From assembly GCA_041309605.1 (NCBI GenBank), contig JBFYZH010000135.1, positions 1-19,279 of the forward strand: a DNA stretch of 19,279 bases. Reading direction: 5' to 3'. Positions within the stretch are counted from its first letter, which is position 1. Every line of letters begins with the position of its first letter. The notes beneath the pieces were generated by a model. The model searched no databases and was not told the origin of the DNA. It was given only the letters and a program-made list of their open reading frames with translations. Below, piece by piece: positions 13,490-19,279 of the stretch. Both the position numbers and the translations under genes were made by a program. This DNA comes from JALOPX01 sp041309605 (lineage in GTDB: Bacteria; Krumholzibacteriota; Krumholzibacteriia; Krumholzibacteriales; Krumholzibacteriaceae).

Positions 13490-13518
13490 TTGTCAACTCC
13501 GGCGATTACCAATAGACT
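13490..13518 (+). promoter_or_regulatory. Candidate sigma-70 promoter for the amidase gene
   Basis: TTGTCA (13490-13495), a 17-nt spacer and TAGACT (13513-13518) give 5 of 6 and 4 of 6 matches. Transcription would start near 13525, 45 nt before the TTG start at 13570. It may add to read-through from the M23 gene. Confidence 0.4.
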
Positions 13519-13569
13519 TACGCTTCGTCGAAGGTTTCCAGACCTGTCTGCGCATGGAGGTACGCCGAC

Positions 13570-14940
13570 TTGTACTTGCGCTCATTGCGATCGTCACGGG
13601 ATATACCGGCCGCTACTGCCATGCTTCTTGTCCTGTTTGCATCCTTCTGTGTGGCAGGAGCAGCTTCGCCGGCACGTCAGGTAAAAAGGATCCGCAGCTG
13701 GACAGCCCCCGACCACACGAGGGTCGTTCTGGACATGAGCAGCCAATCCGCTTACACTGCAAGGGTTCTCGATAATCCGCACAGGATCGTGATCGATATA
13801 CCCTCCGGCCGCCTGGCTTCCGATGTTTCTGATGTCGTTATAAATGACGGGGTGATTTCGGGGATAAGGGTGAACAGGTCAGATTCAGGGGTTCAGGTCG
13901 TTGTCGAACTGCCGCAAAAGTCGGAATTCAGGGATTTCGCTCTCGATCCGAATGCGGATCACCCGTACCGGATCGTAATTGATGTGGAAAGGGTTCTGAC
14001 AAGCAGGGAGATGGAGGATAAGGTCGCAGAGGTGAAAAGAGTCGCCGGAAGCGGCGATTTTGTCGTCATCATCGATCCGGGACACGGGGGGAGCGATCCT
14101 GGTACATGTAAAAAGGGTGTCAGGGAAAAGGATATCGCTCTGGAACTTTCCAGGATGATTGCCGGGGAGATTGAATCTAACAAAGGATTCAGGGCGATCC
14201 TGACAAGGGATGGCGACTACGATGTGGGGCTCGGTAGAAGAGTCGGAATCGCCAGGGAATACGGGGGGGACTGCGTTGTCAGCGTTCATGTTAACAGTTA
14301 CACTTCATCGAAAATAAGAGGTTCTGAAGTATATTTTCTTTCCCTGGAAGGGGCCAAGGATGAGAACGCCCAGACGGTGGCCGAAAGAGAGAACCTGATT
14401 ACCGAGATGGGCGATGAGGGTGAAGAGCTGGGCGACCTTGCAAAATTCATCCTCACCGATATGGGACGGTACCGAGACATGGAAAGAAGCGCCTTGCTGG
14501 CGGAAAAGATAGGTTTCCGCCTGGGTGGAAACCGGTTCATCCCATTCAGGAAAATCAAACAGGCTAATTTTGTCGTACTCAGAGGCATGCAGAGACCTTC
14601 TGTGCTTGTTGAGGCAGCATACCTGACGAATGTCAAGGATGCCGCCCTGATAACAAGGCAGAACGTTCAGCTGGAGATCGCAAGGGATATCGCGTCGGGG
14701 ATCGTCGATTACCTGATCGAAAACCCGCCTCCGGACAGCGGAAAACCTTCCGGAGAAATGCTCACGCACGTGGTTGCCAGCGGCGAAACACTTTTCGGGA
14801 TCGCCAGGCAGTATGGGCTTTCGGTCGCGGATATCGTGGATATCAACGGGATGAATGAAAACTCCATGTTGAAGCCCGGCCAGAAACTGAAGATATTCAG
14901 GCAGTCGGAGACGGGAACGCGGCGGACTGACAAGAGGTAA
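13570..14940 (+). CDS. N-acetylmuramoyl-L-alanine amidase (AMIN - Amidase_3 - LysM)
   Basis: This 456-aa periplasmic enzyme would cut the bond between MurNAc and the stem peptide. The N-terminus is a signal peptide (basic start, then an AMLLVLFASF core and AASPA). An AMIN domain covers about 38-135, an envelope-targeting module found in AmiC-type amidases. The Amidase_3 domain (about 163-385) keeps all key residues: H172 in IIDPGHGG, E186 in REKDIALE, H240 in SVHVNS, and E348 in VLVEAAYLTN. A LysM domain (about 399-443) binds glycan. The start is TTG 13570, with GGAGG at 13556-13560 at ideal spacing. A later ATG 13621 would lack basic residues. Another frame at 13554 also encodes a signal-like sequence, so a frameshift near the N-terminus cannot be excluded. 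It pairs functionally with the M23 protein upstream. Confidence 0.92.
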   Translation: MYLRSLRSSRDIPAATAMLLVLFASFCVAGAASPARQVKRIRSWTAPDHTRVVLDMSSQSAYTARVLDNPHRIVIDIPSGRLASDVSDVVINDGVISGIRVNRSDSGVQVVVELPQKSEFRDFALDPNADHPYRIVIDVERVLTSREMEDKVAEVKRVAGSGDFVVIIDPGHGGSDPGTCKKGVREKDIALELSRMIAGEIESNKGFRAILTRDGDYDVGLGRRVGIAREYGGDCVVSVHVNSYTSSKIRGSEVYFLSLEGAKDENAQTVAERENLITEMGDEGEELGDLAKFILTDMGRYRDMERSALLAEKIGFRLGGNRFIPFRKIKQANFVVLRGMQRPSVLVEAAYLTNVKDAALITRQNVQLEIARDIASGIVDYLIENPPPDSGKPSGEMLTHVVASGETLFGIARQYGLSVADIVDINGMNENSMLKPGQKLKIFRQSETGTRRTDKR

Positions 14941-14944
14941 GGAT

Positions 14945-15919
14945 TTGACCCCGGAGAAAATCCACAAGGTTCTGTTCCGGAATATTGGAGGAAAAATAAT
15001 ATCGGTCGTCTTCGCCGTACTCCTGTGGCTGCACGTGACCGCACAGCAGGGCGAGGACCAGTCCTTTCGCATACCGCTCGTTCTTGCCGGTATCCCGGAC
15101 AGCCTTACCATCGTTCACGACGTGCCACAGTTTGTCGAGGTCACCATAAGTGGTCCCCGAAGCAGTCTGCTGATAATGAGGCTATTCAGCAGGCCGGTGG
15201 CGACGGTGGATCTTTCAATGTCCAGGAGAGGCATGGTGAATATTCCTCTTTCACCGGGCATCATCAATATCTCGGACGATTTTGATCAGAGGGACGTGAC
15301 CATCGACAATCCCAAGACGCTCGGCCTGAATTTCGAGCAGGTGATCACCAAGTCCGTGCCGGTACAGATCTCCTTCAAGGGCGGTATTCCGGAAGACCTG
15401 ATTATCGCGGGTACACCGGTCATCATCCCGGCGAGGGTCAAAGTCAGAGGAGCTTCCAGCGTCGTCAGCGCTATCAGCTTCCTGACGACCCAGGAGATAG
15501 ATGTCCGTAATAGAAAAGGAAAAACCGCCGAGGAGGTCGGGTTCTCGCTCGAAGGCCGCGATATCACCACGACGCCGGAGAAGGTCCTCGTGGAGATGGA
15601 GATGCACAGGCGGGTGATCCGGACTCTTCCCAACATTCCGCCGACCCTTCTTCAGGACGATAACTCGATGATCATCGAATACTCGCCCAAGGTCGTGTCC
15701 ATTACAGTCGAGGGCCCCGAGGAGCTTATCAGGGGCATGTTGGTCGAGGACGTGTCGGTGATCCTGAATATCACCGCGAGGAAACCGGGGGCGTACAGGC
15801 TCGAACCGGAGGTTATAGTTCCCCAGGGCGTGGAAAAGTATTTTCTCGATACCGAAATGTTCGAGGTAAGGATAATGAGGGGCGGCGGCAGGGATAGACC
15901 AGCGAAACGGGCGGGATAG
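14945..15919 (+). CDS. YbbR/CdaR-like domain protein
   Basis: This 324-aa protein begins with a short basic segment and one transmembrane helix (IISVVFAVLLWLHVTA, about residues 18-33), typical of YbbR-domain proteins. The rest is a series of beta-rich repeats of about 80-90 residues, each with the pattern of a hydrophobic strand, VxVxG, and a D/N-rich turn (for example FVEVTISGP, ARVKVRGA, VSITVEGPEE). In Firmicutes, CdaR (YbbR) binds and controls the diadenylate cyclase CdaA. No cdaA or glmM is visible here, so that role is only inference. The start is TTG 14945, 4 nt after the amidase stop, with GAGGTAAGGA immediately upstream, so it is translated as part of the amidase operon. Confidence 0.78.
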   Translation: MTPEKIHKVLFRNIGGKIISVVFAVLLWLHVTAQQGEDQSFRIPLVLAGIPDSLTIVHDVPQFVEVTISGPRSSLLIMRLFSRPVATVDLSMSRRGMVNIPLSPGIINISDDFDQRDVTIDNPKTLGLNFEQVITKSVPVQISFKGGIPEDLIIAGTPVIIPARVKVRGASSVVSAISFLTTQEIDVRNRKGKTAEEVGFSLEGRDITTTPEKVLVEMEMHRRVIRTLPNIPPTLLQDDNSMIIEYSPKVVSITVEGPEELIRGMLVEDVSVILNITARKPGAYRLEPEVIVPQGVEKYFLDTEMFEVRIMRGGGRDRPAKRAG

Positions 15920-15932
15920 TGGGAGGAACAGG

Positions 15933-16850
15933 ATGAAAAGAAAACTATCCCCGATCGATTTGCGCAATTTATTCCATGGCTCATGGAGCGGCATGGTAAT
16001 CTACCCGGTGATAATCCTCCTGGCCGTGGGAGCGTATTTTTTGAAACCGGATTATATGGCGCATGTTCCCGTGTCGGTAGGAATATGTGCCTTCGATTCC
16101 GCAGGCTCGGCCCATGTACTGGAGCCTCTGGCGGATCATGTCAGGGAGAAGGGTGGAGGGGATATCCGGTGGAAATATTTCGCGGAATCGCAGGTTCCCG
16201 CCGGATGCGATTTCTATCTGTTGACGTCCTTCCAGCTGTATCCATACCTTTTAAATGGCGAGATGAAGCTTTCGTTAATGGCGTGTGAAGAGCCGGGGCG
16301 ATGCTATACGCGGGGAGCCGTCATAACGAAGCCGGAGACCGTCATGGAGGATATACTTGAAGGGAAGCTGATATTTTCCGGCCGCAGCTCGCCCGGCGGG
16401 TTCCTTTCGCCGTTTTTCATATTGATCCAGGAAGGCCTCGCCTCTGATACATCTTTCGCAAGGATCCATTTTCCGGATTGCCGCAGGTGCGACGAGAGCG
16501 TTGTTTTCGGAGTGCTGGCGGGGGAATTTGCCGCCGGTGGCATAAGCCTTGACAGTTACAGATCCCTCGAATCCAGGGGGTTCTTTAAAGAGGGCGAACT
16601 CGATGTGAGATACAAGGGGATGCCTGTCACGGAGATCGTGCTCGCGGTTGATCTTGCCGTCGAATCGTGGAAGTACAAGGGGTTTGCTGAAAAACTTCCG
16701 GCCATCATTTCCAACGCTCCGGCCCTGCTGAGGCACGATCTCGAGGCCATGGGCATTGGAAATTTCGTACGGCCCGGCGAGAGAACGCCCGATCCGCTCG
16801 GGAATTTTCCCGATTCCTTCCTGGTGGAAATGATCGATCATCGCCCTTGA
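15933..16850 (+). CDS. Membrane-anchored PhnD-like (phosphonate-binding fold) protein
   Basis: This 305-aa protein has a basic start and one membrane segment (about 20-37, MVIYPVIILLAVGAYF) that reads as an uncleaved anchor. The body resembles PhnD-type periplasmic binding proteins: a mid-region GAVITKPET, a segment EGKLIFSGRSSPGGFLSPFF like the family GKxxAFxxxxSTSGxLxP element, then an FGVLAGEFAAGGISLDSY stretch matching the family GxxDAGxxxxxxY element, and PVTEIVLAVD. It carries several cysteine pairs, including CRRC near 189. No ABC ATPase or permease gene lies nearby, so it is unlikely to be a standard transporter subunit and could be a sensor or envelope binding protein. ATG 15933 has GGGAGG upstream, and the gene follows ybbR by 13 nt. 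Confidence 0.65.
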   Translation: MKRKLSPIDLRNLFHGSWSGMVIYPVIILLAVGAYFLKPDYMAHVPVSVGICAFDSAGSAHVLEPLADHVREKGGGDIRWKYFAESQVPAGCDFYLLTSFQLYPYLLNGEMKLSLMACEEPGRCYTRGAVITKPETVMEDILEGKLIFSGRSSPGGFLSPFFILIQEGLASDTSFARIHFPDCRRCDESVVFGVLAGEFAAGGISLDSYRSLESRGFFKEGELDVRYKGMPVTEIVLAVDLAVESWKYKGFAEKLPAIISNAPALLRHDLEAMGIGNFVRPGERTPDPLGNFPDSFLVEMIDHRP

Positions 16851-16895
16851 TAGGTCGGGGCGGCAAAGGTATATTATCCGGACAGCGTTTCCGGA
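16847..16895 (+). promoter_or_regulatory. Sigma-70 promoter for vanZ-hisS-aspS, with a dyad over the start site
   Basis: TTGATA (16847-16852), a 17-nt spacer and TATATT (16870-16875) match 5 of 6 bases each. The -35 box overlaps the TGA stop of the PhnD-like gene. TCCGGA occurs twice (16877-16882 and 16890-16895) with a 7-nt spacer, covering the predicted start near 16882. This could be an operator or an early hairpin. Confidence 0.6.
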
Positions 16896-16929
16896 ATATC
16901 CTGCCGGAGCATGGGGAAAGGACTGGCAC

Positions 16930-17319
16930 TTGGCAGCAACACTTAAAAGATGGTCGCCGCTATTCGCATGGATAGTACTGATATTCGCGCTGTCTTCGAT
17001 ACCGGACGTCACTCCCGGAGATATCAAACTGCCTTCAGGGTCGGACAAGGCGGTTCATTTTATCGAATACGGCATATTGGCGATTCTCTTTTTCCGTGGC
17101 CTGAGTTACGATCGAAGGAAGTTCAGCTGGATATTGCTGCTGGCGACCTTCCTTACCGGAGCGGGAGTCGGATATATGGACGAACTCTATCAGAGCCAGA
17201 TTGCAGGGCGGGATTCCAGCTATTTCGACCTGCTGGCGGATATCGCCGGAGTCTTCACGGGTTCGCTTGTGTCCGCGCTGAAAAAGAACAGAATCATCGG
17301 AAGGGATAGAAACGAATGA
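16930..17319 (+). CDS. VanZ-family small membrane protein
   Basis: This 129-aa protein has the VanZ-like pattern of about four transmembrane helices, with WIVLIFALSSIP in helix 1, SDKAVHFIEYGILAILFF with its conserved D-K-H-F-x-E-Y residues, and GVGYMDELYQSQIAGRDSS followed by FDLLADIAGVFTGSL. VanZ homologues are linked to envelope resistance phenotypes, but the biochemical role is unknown. The start is TTG 16930, with AAGGA at 16918-16922. It overlaps hisS by 4 nt (ATGA), so the two are translationally coupled. The last residues (KKNRIIGRDRNE) are a basic cytoplasmic tail. Confidence 0.85.
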   Translation: MAATLKRWSPLFAWIVLIFALSSIPDVTPGDIKLPSGSDKAVHFIEYGILAILFFRGLSYDRRKFSWILLLATFLTGAGVGYMDELYQSQIAGRDSSYFDLLADIAGVFTGSLVSALKKNRIIGRDRNE

Positions 17320-18590
17320 AGTTCGCAAGGCCAAGAGGAACCCAGGATATATTCGGCGAACGCATGATACGCTGGAAGTGGATCGAGGAAAAACTCACGA
17401 CGCTGGCGGCGAGCTACGGCTATTCCGAGATCCGAACTCCGGTTTTCGAAATGTCCGATCTTTTCGTCAGAACCGTGGGCGAAGCGACCGACATCGTTAC
17501 AAAGGAAATGTATACCTTCAAGGACAGGAAGGGTAGAAATCTTACGCTTCGTCCGGAGAATACGGCTCCGGTAATGAGAGCGTTCATCGAAAACGGGCTG
17601 CAAAGATCCGGCGGCGTCACGCGTTTTTTTTATATCGGACCGATGTTCCGTTACGATCGTCCACAGGCCGGCCGGTACAGGCAGTTTCATCAGTTTGGAG
17701 CCGAAGCCATCGGAACGTCCAATCCGGCCGTCGATGCGGAGATAATAGACATGAGCCTGAGAATCTACGGGACCTTCGGATTCCAGGGGCTGGAAGTAAG
17801 GCTCAACAGCGTGGGGTGCCCGAAGTGCCGCCCGGCCTTCAGGCAAATCCTGGTATCGAGCCTTGAAGATCTCAAGGAGGGGCTCTGTGGAGACTGCGCG
17901 CAGAGATACATGATCAATCCGATGAGGATATTCGACTGCAAGGAATGCGGCGAAATCAAGGCGAAACTCCCGATCATGACAGACCACTTGTGCGGGGAGT
18001 GTTCGGATCATTTCGCGGAACTTCAACGGATACTGCGGGAGATGGGGATTTCGTACGTGCACGATCCTCTTCTCGTGCGCGGACTCGACTACTATACCAA
18101 AACCGCCTTCGAGATTCTCCATCCCGGGCTGGGGGGACAAAACGCCCTGTGCGGGGGGGGCAGATATGACGGTCTCGCCGAGGACTGTGGCGCCGGTTCG
18201 ATTCCGGCGATCGGTTTTTCCGCGGGGATGGAACGTCTCATGGAGAACCTTCCGGAGGAAGCGCTTGGAGGAATCGACGGTTCGATCGCGGATGTATTTT
18301 TCATAGTTCCACAGCGGGAAGGATACTCGCGGGCCATGAGCCTGGCTTCGGGGTTGCGCGATCGCGGCATGAGGGTCGAGGTGGACCTGAGCGGCCGTTC
18401 GATAAAAAAACAGCTTAAGACCGCTTCCGAGTCGGGGGCGCGTCGAGCGGTTTTCATCGGCATCGAGGAACTGGAGGGGGACGTGGCTGCAGTAAAGGAT
18501 CTTGATACAGGCGAACAGCGCCGGATACCCTTCGCGGAGCTCGCCTCGTACGTGGGAAAAGAGTCATCAATGGAAAAAGAAAGGGAATGA
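17316..18590 (+). CDS. hisS: Histidine-tRNA ligase
   Basis: This 424-aa class II synthetase attaches histidine to tRNA-His. It begins FARPRGTQDIF, has motif 1 around YSEIRTPVFE, motif 2 as FFYIGPMFRYDRPQAGRYRQ and FHQFGAE, the His-specific LVRGLDYYTKTAFE, GGGRYDGL, and motif 3 as AIGFSAGMERL. The C-terminal anticodon-binding domain (about 325-420) carries GMRVEVDLSGRSIKKQLKTA. A central insert has paired cysteines (CPKC, CGDC, CKEC, CGEC) that probably bind zinc, as in some thermophile and clostridial HisRS. Its length is typical. ATG 17316 overlaps the vanZ stop as ATGA. aspS starts 4 nt after its stop, and hisS-aspS adjacency is a widespread arrangement. Confidence 0.97.
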   Translation: MKFARPRGTQDIFGERMIRWKWIEEKLTTLAASYGYSEIRTPVFEMSDLFVRTVGEATDIVTKEMYTFKDRKGRNLTLRPENTAPVMRAFIENGLQRSGGVTRFFYIGPMFRYDRPQAGRYRQFHQFGAEAIGTSNPAVDAEIIDMSLRIYGTFGFQGLEVRLNSVGCPKCRPAFRQILVSSLEDLKEGLCGDCAQRYMINPMRIFDCKECGEIKAKLPIMTDHLCGECSDHFAELQRILREMGISYVHDPLLVRGLDYYTKTAFEILHPGLGGQNALCGGGRYDGLAEDCGAGSIPAIGFSAGMERLMENLPEEALGGIDGSIADVFFIVPQREGYSRAMSLASGLRDRGMRVEVDLSGRSIKKQLKTASESGARRAVFIGIEELEGDVAAVKDLDTGEQRRIPFAELASYVGKESSMEKERE

Positions 18591-18594
18591 GATT

Positions 18595-19279
18595 TTGAAC
18601 GGATCGAACAGATATCATTTCGGCGACAAATGGAAACGCACGCACAGGTGCGGACAACTGGGAGCGGAAAATGGCGGGGAGGAAGTCCGGCTGGCGGGAT
18701 GGGTGAAGAAAGTAAGAGAGTTCGGGGATCTGACCTTTCTCGATCTCTGGGACAGGACAGGGCTCGTCCAGCTGGTGGTTGATGCCGGCATGCCGCAGCT
18801 TCATGCGCTGGTCAGTTCGCTGAAAGCCGAGGACGTGGTCGCCGTGGCGGGAAAGATCCGTTCGCGACCGGTGGATATGATCAATACGGACATGAAGACG
18901 GGAGAGATAGAGGTGGAATTGACGGACGCCGTGATATTCAACAGAAGCAAGGTTCCCCCTTTTAACGTCACAGACAAGATTAAGGCCAGCGATGATCTTC
19001 GTATGAGATACAGGTATCTGGATCTAAGGCGCGATTCGATGCAGAGAAATATTGGATTCAGGCACGATCTCGTGCTCGGGGTGAGGAATTTTCTTTCATC
19101 GAGGGGATTTTTGGAGATCGAAACTCCCATACTGGTAAAGAGGACCCCGGAGGGGGCCCGCGATTATCTGGTGCCTAGCAGGCTTCATCCCGGGAAATTC
19201 TACGCGCTGCCCCAGAGCCCCCAGTTGTACAAGCAGATACTTATGGTATCGGGATTCGACCGGTCTTTCCAGCTGGCCA
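18595..19279 (+). CDS. aspS: Aspartate-tRNA ligase (5' part, cut by the window end)
   Basis: About 228 codons of a class II aspartyl-tRNA synthetase are present, with no stop before the window ends. The N-terminal OB-fold anticodon-binding domain reads HRCGQL, RLAGWVKKVREFGDLTFLDL, DRTGLVQLVV. It is followed by the linker with DDLRMRYRYLDLRR, motif 1 (FLSSRGFLEIETPIL), and the Asp-binding TPEGARDYLVPSR and FYALPQSPQLYKQILMV segments. The sequence stops just before motif 2 (expected RCFRDED). Both PQSPQ and the bacterial-type TPEGARD are intact. The start is TTG 18595, 4 nt after the hisS stop, with AGGGA about 9 nt upstream. Whether it is a discriminating AspRS or a non-discriminating Asp/Asn type cannot be judged from this part. 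Confidence 0.97.
   Translation, partial: MNGSNRYHFGDKWKRTHRCGQLGAENGGEEVRLAGWVKKVREFGDLTFLDLWDRTGLVQLVVDAGMPQLHALVSSLKAEDVVAVAGKIRSRPVDMINTDMKTGEIEVELTDAVIFNRSKVPPFNVTDKIKASDDLRMRYRYLDLRRDSMQRNIGFRHDLVLGVRNFLSSRGFLEIETPILVKRTPEGARDYLVPSRLHPGKFYALPQSPQLYKQILMVSGFDRSFQLA

Noticed and set aside
17220..18140. Minus-strand open frame (306 codons) opposite hisS
   Set aside because: Antisense to an unmistakable histidyl-tRNA synthetase.
1..19279. CRISPR array, insertion sequence, integrase or phage genes
   Set aside because: No regularly spaced repeats, transposase motifs or terminal inverted repeats were seen. The genes are mostly core or envelope functions.

Overview
The window looks like chromosome from a Gram-negative bacterium of the FCB (Fibrobacteres-Chlorobi-Bacteroidetes) assemblage, probably an uncultured candidate phylum such as Krumholzibacteriota, Eisenbacteria, Zixibacteria or Latescibacterota. 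This placement is inference. It rests on a short RpoD-type sigma factor without region 1.1, a PorV/PorQ-family outer-membrane protein beside a protein with a type IX secretion (T9SS) C-terminal domain, an LpxH-type lipid A enzyme, and canonical TTGACA/TATAAT-like promoters instead of the Bacteroidetes -33/-7 type.

Layout. (1) 1-3599: a small exported protein, then a 1014-aa one-component regulator made of TPR repeats, a GAF-like domain, a sigma-54 AAA+ domain and a Fis-type HTH. (2) 3600-4530: about 930 nt without a convincing gene, but with two sigma-54 promoter candidates, a sigma-70 promoter candidate and a possible roughly 95-nt structured RNA. (3) 4531-9993: a surface module of a fibronectin-III lipoprotein, a 1084-aa M6-like protein whose zinc and catalytic residues are all replaced, carrying FG-GAP-like repeats and a T9SS sorting tail, and a PorV-like barrel with its own promoter. 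(4) 9957-10733 (minus strand): an lpxH-like gene that overlaps the porV end. (5) 11175-12415: the primary-type sigma factor gene with a strong promoter, a roughly 250-nt structured leader and a clear terminator. (6) 12426-16850: envelope genes, namely an M23 metallopeptidase behind a near-consensus sigma-54 site, an AMIN-Amidase_3-LysM amidase, a YbbR/CdaR-like protein and a membrane-anchored PhnD-like protein. (7) 16847-19279: a promoter followed by vanZ-like, hisS and aspS (cut by the window end).

The unifying hypothesis is that the TPR/sigma-54 regulator senses an internal or envelope cue and switches on surface genes. Near-consensus -24/-12 elements sit just upstream of the lipoprotein gene and upstream of the M23 gene. 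The lipoprotein, the inactive M6 protein and the PorV-like protein would then form a surface display module using T9SS logic. All gene calls come from reading the translations by eye. No database search was possible.
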